Positions 51,084 through 63,087 of a stretch of 64,000 bases of DNA are shown here, in pieces. The notes beneath the pieces were generated by a model, which had not been told where the DNA came from, did not search any database, and saw only the letters and a program-made list of their open reading frames with translations. Source of the stretch: Pseudomonas oleovorans subsp. oleovorans (GTDB lineage: Bacteria; Pseudomonadota; Gammaproteobacteria; Pseudomonadales; Pseudomonadaceae); NCBI RefSeq assembly GCF_002197815.1, contig NZ_NIUB01000010.1, positions 1 to 64,000 on the forward strand, read 5' to 3'. The first letter of the stretch is position 1, and each line of letters starts with the position of its first letter. A program made the translations under genes and the position numbers.

Positions 51084-51497
51084 ATGAATTCCAGTCGTCC
51101 CTACCTGGTGCGTGCCCTTTACGAATGGATCGTCGACAACGACTGCACCCCGCATTTGCTGGTCAATGCCGAGTATCCCGGGGTGCAGGTGCCGCCGGGT
51201 TTCGCCAGTGACGGCCAGATCGTGCTCAATACCTCGCCCAGCGCCGTGCGTCACCTGCATATGGATAACCAGGCGGTGAGCTTCGAAGGGCGCTTCGGTG
51301 GCGTCGCGCACAGCCTGTACATTCCGGTCGCGGCTATCCTGGCGATCTACGCGCGGGAAAATGGCCAGGGCATGGTTTTTGACATGGAGCCTTCCGTGGC
51401 CAGCGGCCCTGAAGAACCGGGGCCGGATGATGACGGGCCTGGCGGCGGTGAGTCGTCGCGACCCAGCGGTCGGCCGAGTCTGAAAGTGGTCAAATAG
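51084..51497 (+). CDS. sspB: ClpXP protease specificity-enhancing factor SspB
   Basis: Adaptor (137 aa) that delivers ssrA-tagged proteins to ClpXP. A globular substrate-binding domain (about residues 1-110) is followed by an acidic, Gly/Pro-rich linker and the C-terminal ClpX-binding motif RPSLKVVK, nearly identical to the E. coli tail. AGGAGG precedes the ATG. Confidence 0.96.
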   Translation: MNSSRPYLVRALYEWIVDNDCTPHLLVNAEYPGVQVPPGFASDGQIVLNTSPSAVRHLHMDNQAVSFEGRFGGVAHSLYIPVAAILAIYARENGQGMVFDMEPSVASGPEEPGPDDDGPGGGESSRPSGRPSLKVVK

Positions 51498-51518
51498 GCA
51501 TCGGCAGCAGCACAAAAG

Positions 51519-51545
51519 AAAACGGGCGCCCAGGGCGCCCGTTTT
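51519..51545. terminator. Bidirectional terminator between sspB and dolP
   Basis: AAAACGGGCGCCC and GGGCGCCCGTTTT form a symmetric hairpin with A-run and T-run, serving both converging operons. Confidence 0.85.
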
Positions 51546-51561
51546 GCTTATAGCTTGTGGC

Positions 51562-52688
<1,127 letters not shown>

Positions 52689-52710
52689 TTAAACCTTGAA
52701 TGTACGGCCG

Positions 52711-53070
52711 TCAGGCATCGAAGGCGTTCTTGATCCAGTCGAGGCGAGCGGCGCCGTCAGTGCTGATGGCGACCACATCGAAGCGGCAGGGGTGGCGGGT
52801 CCAGCGCGAGTGCTGCTGGAGGAAGAGCTCGGCGGCGATCACCAGCTTGCCACGCTTGCGTGCATCGATGCTCTCCAGGGCACCGCCCCAGGCGCTGTGG
52901 CGACGGGCGCGGACTTCGACGAATACTACTGTATCGCCGTCGAGCATGACCAGATCGAGCTCGCCACGGCGACAGCTCCAGTTCTGTTCGATCAGGCGCA
53001 GGCCATTCCGTTCCAGGTGTTGCCGTGCCGCCTGTTCGGCGGCACGGCCCAGATCATTGTGTGCGCTCAA
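52711..53070 (-). CDS. yraN: YraN family endonuclease-like protein (UPF0102)
   Basis: Protein (119 aa) with the Holliday-junction-resolvase-like fold of UPF0102: GRAAEQAARQHLERNG, then the catalytic-type ELDLVMLDGDTVVFVEVRAR. Cellular role unproven. No ATG fits: the proposed start is TTG at 53070, which overlaps the lpoA stop as TTGA and puts the conserved domain at the N-terminus. A much longer open frame upstream is shadow sequence inside lpoA. Confidence 0.85.
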   Translation of the reverse strand: MSAHNDLGRAAEQAARQHLERNGLRLIEQNWSCRRGELDLVMLDGDTVVFVEVRARRHSAWGGALESIDARKRGKLVIAAELFLQQHSRWTRHPCRFDVVAISTDGAARLDWIKNAFDA

Positions 53071-54875
53071 TTGATGCTGTCGGGGAGGCGTTGAACCTGG
53101 CCGCCGCGGAACTCGGCCCAGGGCAGTTGGCGTTCGATGCGCTGCTTGGCGTTGAGGCTGAGGCTGCCGGACAGACCGTCGATGCGTGACTCCGGCAGCG
53201 CCTTGAGCTGGGCCAGGCGTGGTGCCAGGCGGTAGGCGTCGACGCCCATCGCATACAGGCGACCGAGGCTGCCGCCCGCTTGCGGCCATTGGTTGCTGAC
53301 TTCCTGGCGCAGCGGCGCGTGGGTGTCGAGCAGCCAGGGGGTTTCGCAGAAACGAATACCTTCGAGGTCCTGGTACTGGGCCTGGCTGTGGGTGCCGGTG
53401 AACAGATGCGAGGTGGCGTAAACGGGCACGTCGCCAGCGTACTGGAAGGCCAGGGTTGGCTTGATCTGCTGGGCCTGTTGTGGGGTGGCGGCGAGGAAGA
53501 TGAAGTCGACGTCCTGACGCCGCGCCGGTTGTGCGTCCAGGCTGGTGCCCAGGGTGTTTTGCAGGCGGCGCGCGCGGGCCTCGCTTTCGCGCAGTTGGAA
53601 CAAGTCGGCGATCTGCCGCGCCAGCTCCACCGGCTGGTCGACATGCTCGGCCGCGATCAGGGTGCCGCCCTGGGCCTGCCAGCTCTGACGGAAGGCGTCC
53701 AGTACGCGGTCGCCCCAGTCGCCGCGCGGCACCAGGGCCACGGCGCGACGCATGCCATCGTTCCAGGCGCGACGTGCCACTTCGCGCGCTTCGTCCTCGG
53801 CGGCGAGGCCGAACTGGAACAGTTGCGCCGGGCCTTCCTGGCCAGCGTCGCTGTAGTTCAGGGCCAGGGTGGTGATAGGCAGTTGCTCGCGCTCGCTGAG
53901 CTGCTTGACCAGTGGTTTCTCCAGCGGCCCGACCACCAGTTGCACGCCGTCGGCCTGCGCTTGCTGGTAGAAGGCGTCCAGCGAGCCGATGCGCGAGCTG
54001 TCATACAGCTTGATGTCCGGCGGGTTCTGCCCGGCTTGCTGAGCTTCGTAATGAGCGGCGAGGAAGCCGTCACGCAGGGCGCGGGCCACGCTGGCCAGCT
54101 GACCTTCCTGGGGGAGCAGCAGGGCGACGCGGGTCAGCGGCTGGCTGGCCAGTTCGCGCAGTTTTCCCAGTGCCTCCGGCAGTTGTTCGGCGGCCGGATG
54201 CTGCGGATTTTGCGCAATCCATTGATCGATGGCGGCCTGCTGCTGTTCGAGTGTGGCGCTGCTTTTGGTCCGGCGGGCCAAATCCAGCCAGCCGGCCAGG
54301 TCGCTGTCGGCGCCTGCCGAGGTTTGCGCGGGCAGGCTGGATACCAGTGCCCAGATGTTTTCGTGGTTGTCGGCCGCGACCTGGCCGCTCAGCAGTGGGG
54401 CGATGAATACGCGCTCGCGTGCGGCGGCCAGGGTCTGGCCGTCGGCCTCCAGGGCGCGCGCGCGGACCAGTTGGGTGCGGATCTGCTGCTCGATCGGCAG
54501 CTCAGCCAGGCGTTCGAAGCTGGGGTGCTGCAACGCTTTCAGGGCGCTCTTGGGTTGCTTGCGGGCCATTGCCAGCTCGGCCTTCAGGGTGCTGGCGAAG
54601 ATCTGTTGGGCGGGTTGCAGGCTGGCAATGTCGATCTGCTCGAGAATGCGGGTGGCGCGGGCCACGTCATTTTGCTGGTAGCTCTGGTCGGCGGCAGAGA
54701 GGCGCAGCAGGGCGGCCTGTTCCGGTTTGCTCTCGGCAGCCTGCTGGAGCATCTGTTCGATGCTGGCTTGTGGCGTGCGTGGCAGCTGGCCCAGGTTGTT
54801 GGAGGGCGAGCTGGCGCAGGCAGCGAGCAGGCCGGCCAGAAACAGAGCGGAAAGAGGGCGCAGGCTAGCGATCAT
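53067..54875 (-). CDS. lpoA: Penicillin-binding protein activator LpoA (YraM)
   Basis: Outer-membrane lipoprotein (602 aa) with lipobox LLAAC (Cys20), an N-terminal TPR-like helical domain (about 30-250) and a C-terminal periplasmic-binding-protein fold (about 270-600) with TRVALLLPQEGQLASVARAL. In enterobacteria LpoA activates PBP1A. The start MIASLRPLSALF was chosen; an extension covers a duplicated promoter segment. Leads the operon lpoA-yraN-gmhA-dolP. Confidence 0.92.
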   Translation of the reverse strand: MIASLRPLSALFLAGLLAACASSPSNNLGQLPRTPQASIEQMLQQAAESKPEQAALLRLSAADQSYQQNDVARATRILEQIDIASLQPAQQIFASTLKAELAMARKQPKSALKALQHPSFERLAELPIEQQIRTQLVRARALEADGQTLAAARERVFIAPLLSGQVAADNHENIWALVSSLPAQTSAGADSDLAGWLDLARRTKSSATLEQQQAAIDQWIAQNPQHPAAEQLPEALGKLRELASQPLTRVALLLPQEGQLASVARALRDGFLAAHYEAQQAGQNPPDIKLYDSSRIGSLDAFYQQAQADGVQLVVGPLEKPLVKQLSEREQLPITTLALNYSDAGQEGPAQLFQFGLAAEDEAREVARRAWNDGMRRAVALVPRGDWGDRVLDAFRQSWQAQGGTLIAAEHVDQPVELARQIADLFQLRESEARARRLQNTLGTSLDAQPARRQDVDFIFLAATPQQAQQIKPTLAFQYAGDVPVYATSHLFTGTHSQAQYQDLEGIRFCETPWLLDTHAPLRQEVSNQWPQAGGSLGRLYAMGVDAYRLAPRLAQLKALPESRIDGLSGSLSLNAKQRIERQLPWAEFRGGQVQRLPDSIN

Positions 54876-54879
54876 CGGG

Positions 54880-54992
54880 TCATCCTGATACTTGAGCAAA
54901 ACGAGCGGCGATTGTACCCATATCACGCAAAGAACGTATTGTCGGCAATTATCATCCTGATACTTGAGCAAAACGAGCGGCGATTGTACCCA
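54880..54992. repeat. Duplicated 41-bp segment in the lpoA/rsmI spacer
   Basis: An identical 41-bp sequence occurs at 54880-54920 and 54952-54992, period 72 bp. Each copy contains ATTGTA, which on the minus strand reads TACAAT, a -10-like box, at 54911-54916 and 54983-54988. The first lies about 35 bases before lpoA, so the operon may have tandem promoters. Confidence 0.8.
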
Positions 54993-55069
54993 AGGGGCGA
55001 CATCCGTGCGATGCCGCCGGGGCGGAACCGGCTAGAATGAGCACTCTTTCAATTAACGAGGTGTTTCCA

Positions 55070-55936
55070 GTGAGTCAGCCCGCCGTCGCAAGTGTCCAGC
55101 CAGGCAGCCTTTATGTGGTCGCTACGCCCATTGGCAACCTGGATGACATCAGCGCGCGGGCCTTGCGGATTCTGCGCGAGGTGGCGCTGATCGCCGCTGA
55201 AGACACCCGGCATTCGGCGCGACTGCTGCAGCACTTTGGCATCCAGACGCCGCTGGCTGCCTGTCACGAACACAATGAGCGCGATCAGGGCGGGCGCTTT
55301 CTGGCGCGCCTTCAGGCCGGAGAGGATGTTGCGCTGATTTCCGATGCGGGCACGCCGCTGATTTCCGACCCGGGTTACCACCTGGTGCGCCAGGCGCGTG
55401 CGGCCGGCTTCGCCGTGGTGCCGGTGCCGGGGGCCTGCGCACTGATCGCGGCGCTCTCGGCTGCTGGCTTGCCATCGGATCGATTCATCTTCGAAGGTTT
55501 TCTGCCGGCCAAGGCGGCGGGGCGCCGTGCGCGTCTGGAGCAGGTGCGCGAAGAGCCGCGCACGCTGATTTTCTACGAAGCGCCGCACCGGATTCTCGAA
55601 TGCCTGCAGGACATGCGCGAAGTCTTTGGCGATGATCGCCCTGCCTTGTTGGCGCGTGAGCTGACCAAGACCTTCGAGACCCTGCAAGGGTTACCGTTGG
55701 CCGAGCTGTGCGAGTGGGTCGCGGCAGACAGTAATCAGCAGCGCGGCGAGTGCGTGGTGCTGGTGGCAGGCTGGCAGGCGCCGGAAGGTGAGGAGGCGGT
55801 CAGCGCCGAGGCGTTGCGCGTACTCGATCTGTTGCTGTCGGAAATGCCGCTCAGGCGTGCGGCAGCCTTGGCTGCAGAGATCACTGGGGTGCGCAAGAAT
55901 GTGCTTTATCAGGTGGCTCTGGAACGCAAGGGATGA
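55070..55936 (+). CDS. rsmI: 16S rRNA 2'-O-ribose C1402 methyltransferase RsmI
   Basis: Methyltransferase (288 aa) that modifies C1402 in the ribosomal P site, TP-methylase family. It has [18 protein letters not shown] near residue 12, the SAM-binding [13 protein letters not shown] near 88 and [12 protein letters not shown] near 175. I chose GTG 55070 with GAGG 8 bases upstream. An ATG at 55037 is in frame but lies in a TAGAAT box that may be the promoter. Confidence 0.94.
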   Translation: MSQPAVASVQPGSLYVVATPIGNLDDISARALRILREVALIAAEDTRHSARLLQHFGIQTPLAACHEHNERDQGGRFLARLQAGEDVALISDAGTPLISDPGYHLVRQARAAGFAVVPVPGACALIAALSAAGLPSDRFIFEGFLPAKAAGRRARLEQVREEPRTLIFYEAPHRILECLQDMREVFGDDRPALLARELTKTFETLQGLPLAELCEWVAADSNQQRGECVVLVAGWQAPEGEEAVSAEALRVLDLLLSEMPLRRAAALAAEITGVRKNVLYQVALERKG

Positions 55937-56012
55937 GGTTGTCGCAGGAGCGAGCCCTGCAGAGGGCGCGCTAGGCTAATGCCAGCCAGTTAAGCGTCGA
56001 CGCTGTCAGTGC

Positions 56013-56085
56013 GTAGGAGCGGCGCCCCGCCGCGAACCAGGGCGATGCGCAATTGAAAAGCTTCGCCCCGGGGCGGGGCTCCCAC
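56013..56085. repeat. REP-like palindrome upstream of rnpB
   Basis: GTAGGAGCGGCGCCCCGCCGCGA at the left faces TTCGCCCCGGGGCGGGGCTC at the right. It lies in the rsmI-rnpB spacer (55937-56191), which otherwise shows nothing I recognise. Confidence 0.65.
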
Positions 56086-56191
56086 GAAAGGCCGCTTTGG
56101 TGGCCTTATCTGATCGGCATTAGGCGCGCCAGGCTGCTTTTTCTTGCCGCCGGTAGCTTGCGGCTTGCGGCTTTGTTAACCTTGCTGGCGG

Positions 56192-56537
56192 AGAGTCGAT
56201 CGGACAGTCGCTGCCTTCGCAAGAAGGGGGAGGAAAGTCCGGGCTCCATAGGGCGGAGTGCCAGGTAACGCCTGGGAGGCGTGAGCCTACGGAAAGTGCC
56301 ACAGAAAATAACCGCCTAAGCGTTTCGGCGCCGGTAAGGGTGAAAAGGTGCGGTAAGAGCGCACCGCACGGCTGGCAACAGTCCGTGGCTAGGTAAACCC
56401 CACTCGGAGCAAGACCAAATAGGGTTCCATCGGCGTGGCCCGCGCTGGAACCGGGTAGGTTGCTAAAGGCGTGCAGTGATGTACGCCGTAGAGGAATGAC
56501 TGTCCTCGACAGAACCCGGCTTACAGATCGACTCTCC
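56192..56537 (+). ncRNA. rnpB: RNase P RNA component, bacterial class A
   Basis: Catalytic RNA that trims the 5' leader of tRNA precursors. Conserved blocks are seen in order: AGAGTCGATCGGACAGTCGC at the 5' end, GGAGGAAAGTCCGGGCTCC (near 56231), GCCACAGAAAATAACCGCC, GGTAAGGGTGAAAAGGTGCG, and AGAGGAATGACTGTCCTCG with ACAGAACCCGGCTTA near the 3' end. The termini GAGTCGATC and GATCGACTC pair as stem P1. It lies between rsmI and mraZ, the usual place in Pseudomonas. Confidence 0.97.
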
Positions 56538-56742
56538 TCCTTCCTTTCTCACGTTGTGCTTCTATCTCCCTCCCGGCTGATACCGAAAAATTCTTACTCT
56601 TAACAAATTACTTTAAGTTCGAATTTCAGCTGGCTGGAATGGTTGAAATTTATCTGTCCAAAGCCGGTTCCGGCATCCCTTTTCCCCTTGCTTTTGTTCG
56701 CTAAATCTCCGTCCTGTAAGGATTTTTCCCTTCTGGAGCGCC
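56538..56742. other. Gene-free stretch after rnpB
   Basis: A lower-GC, pyrimidine-rich spacer between the rnpB 3' end and the mraZ promoter. I see no clear terminator with a T-run for rnpB and no open frame of interest. Confidence 0.4.
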
Positions 56743-56772
56743 TTGACGGTGGGGCGTGCGCGTTCCTATAGT
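56743..56772 (+). promoter_or_regulatory. Promoter of the mraZ (dcw) operon
   Basis: TTGACG (56743-56748), 18 bases and TATAGT (56767-56772), about 76 bases before mraZ. It stands just upstream of the TGG boxes bound by MraZ. Confidence 0.6.
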
Positions 56773-56781
56773 GTGCGCAAG

Positions 56782-56816
56782 TGGTAAGAAGTGGCACGAA
56801 GTGGGTTTTTTTGGGC
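56782..56816 (+). promoter_or_regulatory. MraZ operator: four TGG boxes at 10-bp period
   Basis: TGGTA, TGGCA, TGGGT and TGGGC begin at 56782, 56792, 56802 and 56812. MraZ is known in E. coli to bind TGGGN direct repeats separated by 5 bases in its own promoter region and repress the operon. The match of motif, period and place makes autoregulation very likely here. Confidence 0.7.
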
Positions 56817-56847
56817 ATGGAAAGCTAATTACAGGGGAAGCGCAGCC

Positions 56848-57303
56848 GTGTTTCGCGGAGCTAACGCCATCAGTCTCGACGCCAAAGGGCGCCTCGCGAT
56901 GCCGAGTCGGTATCGTGACGAGCTCGTTGCGCGTTGCAGTGGCCAGCTCATCGTGACCATCGACGCCGTCGACCCCTGTCTTTGCGTTTATCCCCTGGCC
57001 GAGTGGGAGCTGATCGAGAGCAAGCTGCGCGAGCTGGCCTCCTTTCGTGAAGAGAACCGCCGCCTGCAGCGTCTGCTGATCGGTAATGCCGTCGATCTCG
57101 AGCTGGACGCCAGTGGCCGCTTCCTGGTACCGCCGCGTTTGCGCGAATACGCCAAGCTGGACAAGCGAGCGATGCTCGTCGGTCAGCTGAACAAGTTTCA
57201 ACTCTGGGATGAAGATGCCTGGAATGCCGTAGCCGAAGCCGACCTCGCTGCCATCAAGCAGCCCGGTGCCCTTTCCGATGACCTGCGTGATCTGATCCTG
57301 TGA
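56848..57303 (+). CDS. mraZ: Transcriptional regulator MraZ
   Basis: Ring-forming DNA-binding repressor (151 aa) of the division and cell wall cluster. It has two SpoVT-AbrB-like halves with the signatures [14 protein letters not shown] (near residue 10) and [17 protein letters not shown] (near 88). It starts with GTG at 56848 after GGGGA; upstream in-frame codons overlap the operator. First gene of the dcw cluster. Confidence 0.96.
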   Translation: MFRGANAISLDAKGRLAMPSRYRDELVARCSGQLIVTIDAVDPCLCVYPLAEWELIESKLRELASFREENRRLQRLLIGNAVDLELDASGRFLVPPRLREYAKLDKRAMLVGQLNKFQLWDEDAWNAVAEADLAAIKQPGALSDDLRDLIL

Positions 57304-57305
57304 CC

Positions 57306-58243
57306 ATGACTGATAGTTTCCGCCATATCGCCGTGCTGCTCGACGAAGCCGTCGAGGGGCTGGCTGTGCGCGCGGATGGCTGCTACATGGATGGCACCTT
57401 CGGGCGTGGCGGACACAGCCGGCTGATCCTGCAGAAGCTCGGGCCAGGCGGGCGGTTGTTGGGGTTCGACAAGGATCCCCTGGCGATAGCCACCGGGGAA
57501 GCATTGGCGGCCGAAGACGGCCGCTTTGTCGTTGTGCAGCGCAGTTTTGCGGAACTTGGCGATGAGGCTGTTGTCCGCGGCATTTCCGGTCGGGTCTCCG
57601 GCATTCTGCTGGATCTTGGTGTGTCCTCGCCGCAACTGGACGACCCCGAGCGTGGCTTCAGCTTCCTCAATGACGGCCCGCTGGACATGCGCATGAATCC
57701 TGATGCCGGCGTGAGTGCCGCTGACTGGATTGCCTCGGCGGACGAAGATGAAATCGCCCGGGTGATGAAGGATTACGGCGAAGAGCGTTTCGCCAAGCGT
57801 ATGGCGCGCGCCGTGGTGCAGCGCCGTGCCGAGCAGCCTTTTACTCGCACCGCTGATCTGGCCAAGGTGCTGACCGAGGCCAACCCGGCCTGGGAAAAGG
57901 GCAAGAATCCGGCGACCCGTGCTTTCCAGGGTATTCGCATCTTTATCAATAACGAGCTGGGTGATCTCGAGCGCGGCCTCGAAGCGGCGCTGGAAACGCT
58001 GGAAGTCGGTGGCCGCCTGGTAGTGATCAGCTTCCACTCGCTGGAAGACCGTATCGTCAAACAGTTCATGAAGCGTCAGGCCAAGGGCGAGGCGGACAAG
58101 CTGCCACGTGACCTGCCGATCATCCCGAAAGCCTTCGAGCCGCGCCTGAAGCTGATTGGCAAGCCGGTCTACGCTGGCGACGCCGAACTCAAGGCCAATC
58201 CGCGCTCGCGCAGCGCGGTGATGCGCATCGCGGAGAAGTTGCG

Positions 58244-58247
<4 letters not shown>
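57306..58247 (+). CDS. rsmH: 16S rRNA m4C1402 methyltransferase RsmH
   Basis: SAM-dependent N4-methyltransferase (313 aa) for C1402, the same base whose ribose RsmI modifies. [15 protein letters not shown] near residue 30 is the SAM motif; [19 protein letters not shown] near 102 and [15 protein letters not shown] at the end are family hallmarks. ATG 57306 preferred to GTG 57300, which overlaps the mraZ stop. Confidence 0.97.
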
Positions 58248-60260
<2,013 letters not shown>

Positions 60261-60261
<1 letters not shown>

Positions 60262-61724
60262 TGCCCATGCCACTCAATCAACTGTTGCCAGCTGCCGAGA
60301 GCAGCGTGCTGATTCGGGAACTGACTCTGGACAGCCGCAAGGTGCGTCCGGGTGATCTGTTCCTGGCCGTGCCAGGTACCCAGCAGGATGGCCGCGTACA
60401 TATCGCCGATGCCATTGCGCGCGGCGCCGCGGCAGTGGCCTTCGAAGCCGAAGGCGCTGCACCCATGCATGCTGAAAGTGCTGTGCTGGTGCCGGTCAAG
60501 GGGCTGGCCGGCCAGCTTTCGGCGATTGCCGGGCGCTTCTACGGTGAGCCGAGCCGGGCTTTGCACCTGATCGGTGTTACGGGTACCAACGGCAAGACCA
60601 GCGTCAGCCAGTTGCTGGCTCAGGCACTGGATCTGCTCGGTCAGCGTTGTGGCATCGTCGGTACCCTGGGCACCGGTTTCCATGGCGCGCTGGAGCAGGG
60701 CAAGCACACCACTCCCGATCCGGTCGGGGTGCAGGCCACCCTGGCCTCGCTCAAGCAGGCCGGCGCCCGCGCCGTGGCGATGGAGGTCTCTTCCCATGGC
60801 CTGGACCAGGGCCGCGTCGCGGCGCTGGAGTTTGACGTGGCGGTGTTCACCAACCTGTCGCGCGATCACCTCGATTACCACGGCAGCATGGAGGCCTATG
60901 GCGCAGCCAAGGCCAAGCTGTTCGCCTGGCCGAACCTGCGTTGCCGAGTGATCAACCTCGATGACGCCTTTGGTTGTGAGCTAGCCGCGCAAACGCACGA
61001 GTCACGCCTGATCGGCTACAGCCTCAGCGATGCCAGCGCCTTCGTTTATTGCATCGAAGCACACTTCGATGATCACGGCGTGCGTGCACGCCTGGTGACA
61101 CCGCGCGGCGAAGGCATGCTGCGCAGCAATCTGCTCGGTCGTTTCAACCTGAGCAACCTGCTGGCGGTGGTCGGCGCTCTGCTGGGGCTGGACTACGGCC
61201 TCGACGAGATTCTCAAGGTCCTGCCGCAACTGCAGGGACCAGCGGGCCGCATGCAGCGTCTCGGTGGCGGCGACAAGCCACTGGTGGTGGTCGACTACGC
61301 GCACACCCCGGATGCGCTGGAGAAAGTTCTCGAAGCCATGCGTGCGCACGTCGAAGGGCGTCTGGTCTGCCTGTTCGGTTGCGGCGGCGATCGTGACCGC
61401 GGCAAGCGCCCGCTGATGGCCGCGGTTGCCGAGCGGCTGGCCGATGCGGTGTGGGTGACCGATGACAATCCGCGTACGGAAGAGCCGGCACAGATCGTTG
61501 CCGATATCCGCGCTGGCTTCAAAGCGCCGGAGCAGGTGCAGTTCATTCACGGCCGTGGCGATGCCATCGCGCGGCTGATTGCCCAGGCTGAAGCCGCCGA
61601 TGTGCTGGTACTGGCTGGCAAGGGGCACGAGGATTACCAGGAAATCATGGACGTGCGTCAGCCGTTCTCCGATCTGATCGAAGCGAACAAGGCCCTGGCG
61701 GCCTGGGAGGCAGCGCATGCTTAA
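60261..61724 (+). CDS. murE: UDP-MurNAc-tripeptide synthetase
   Basis: Mur ligase (487 aa) adding meso-diaminopimelate to UDP-MurNAc-L-Ala-D-Glu. The ATP loop GVTGTNGKTS is near residue 105; DNPRTEEPAQI near 408 is the diaminopimelate-recognition motif (DNPR), which predicts DAP rather than lysine. Starts in the ftsI stop (TGATG); ATG 60267 is an alternative. Overlaps murF by eight bases. Confidence 0.97.
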
Positions 61725-63087
61725 GCCCTGGTTGCTCAGCGACGTCGCCACCGACCTGAACGCTCGCGTGATTGGCGCCGATGTGGCGTTCTCCGCCGTT
61801 GGCACCGACAGTCGCACCATCGCTGCGGGTCAGCTTTTCGTGGCGCTGACCGGCCCACGCTTCGACGGTCATGATTATCTGGCCGACGTCGCCGCCAAGG
61901 GTGCAGTCGCCGCGTTGGTCGAGCGTGAGGTGGCGAATGCACCGTTGCCGCAATTGCTGGTGGCCGACACGCGTCTGGCGCTCGGTCAACTGGGTGCGCT
62001 GAACCGCCAGGCCTTTACCGGCCCGCTGGCTGCCGTGACCGGTTCCAGTGGCAAGACCAGCGTCAAGGAAATGCTCGCGTCCATTCTGCGTGCCGGCCTA
62101 GGCGGCGCGGTACTGGCCACTCGTGGCAATCTCAATAACGACCTTGGTGCGCCACTGACCCTGCTGGAGCTGGCGCCGCAGCATCGCGCCGGGGTGATCG
62201 AGCTGGGGGCCAACCATGTCGGCGAGATCGCCTACACCGTCAGCCTGACCCGGCCGCAGGTGGCGATCATCACCAATGCCGGCAATGCCCATGTGGGTGA
62301 GTTCGGCGGTCCGGAAAAGATCGTCGAGGCCAAGGGCGAGATTCTCGAAGGCCTGCCGAACGATGGCGTGGCCGTGCTCAATCTGGATGACAAGGCTTTC
62401 ATCACCTGGCAGCGCCGCGCTACCGGACGCAAGGTGCTGAGCTTCGCCTTGCGCGACACCCGCGCCGACTTCCACGGCAGCGATCTGGCCTGCGACGAGC
62501 GTGGCTGCCAGAGTTTCACCTTGCGTAGCCCGGTCGGTAGCGCGCGCATTCAGCTCAACCTGCTCGGTGAGCACAACGTGGCCAATGCACTGGCGGCCTG
62601 TGCTGCCGCTCATGCTTTGGGCATGCCGTTGGTCGCCATGGTCGCAGGGCTGGCAAGCCTGCAACCGGTCAAGGGCCGCGCCGTAGCGCAGCTGGCGCCG
62701 AACGGCGTGCGAGTCATCGATGACAGTTATAACGCCAACCCGGTGTCCATGTGCGCGGCGGTGGATATACTCGCCGCCTTCTCCGGTCGCACCGTCCTGG
62801 TGCTGGGAGACATGGGCGAGCTGGGCGAGTGGGCTGAACAGGGTCATCGCGACGTCGGCCGCCATGCCGCGGGCAAGGTCGATGCGCTGTATGCCGTTGG
62901 CCCGCTGATGCGTTTTGCGGTCGAGGAGTTTGGCTCAAAAGGCCGTCACTTCGTCGATCAAGCCGAGCTGATCGAAGCGCTTCGCGCCGAACAGGCCGGC
63001 AGCACACTACTAATCAAGGGTTCACGCAGCGCAGCCATGGACAAGGTCGTGGTGGCGCTGTGTGGCGTATCTGGGGAGATTCACTAA
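61717..63087 (+). CDS. murF: UDP-MurNAc-pentapeptide synthetase
   Basis: Mur ligase (456 aa) adding D-Ala-D-Ala to finish the precursor pentapeptide. The ATP loop is AVTGSSGKTSVKEM near residue 107, with ATRGNLNNDLGAPLTLLEL following, and DDSYNANPVSM near 330. mraY begins immediately after its stop. Confidence 0.97.
   Translation: MLKPWLLSDVATDLNARVIGADVAFSAVGTDSRTIAAGQLFVALTGPRFDGHDYLADVAAKGAVAALVEREVANAPLPQLLVADTRLALGQLGALNRQAFTGPLAAVTGSSGKTSVKEMLASILRAGLGGAVLATRGNLNNDLGAPLTLLELAPQHRAGVIELGANHVGEIAYTVSLTRPQVAIITNAGNAHVGEFGGPEKIVEAKGEILEGLPNDGVAVLNLDDKAFITWQRRATGRKVLSFALRDTRADFHGSDLACDERGCQSFTLRSPVGSARIQLNLLGEHNVANALAACAAAHALGMPLVAMVAGLASLQPVKGRAVAQLAPNGVRVIDDSYNANPVSMCAAVDILAAFSGRTVLVLGDMGELGEWAEQGHRDVGRHAAGKVDALYAVGPLMRFAVEEFGSKGRHFVDQAELIEALRAEQAGSTLLIKGSRSAAMDKVVVALCGVSGEIH

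Noticed and set aside
53071-53289. Upstream extension of yraN to 192 residues
   Set aside because: The extra residues overlap lpoA, are Arg/Pro/Gln-rich and precede the conserved UPF0102 N-terminus.
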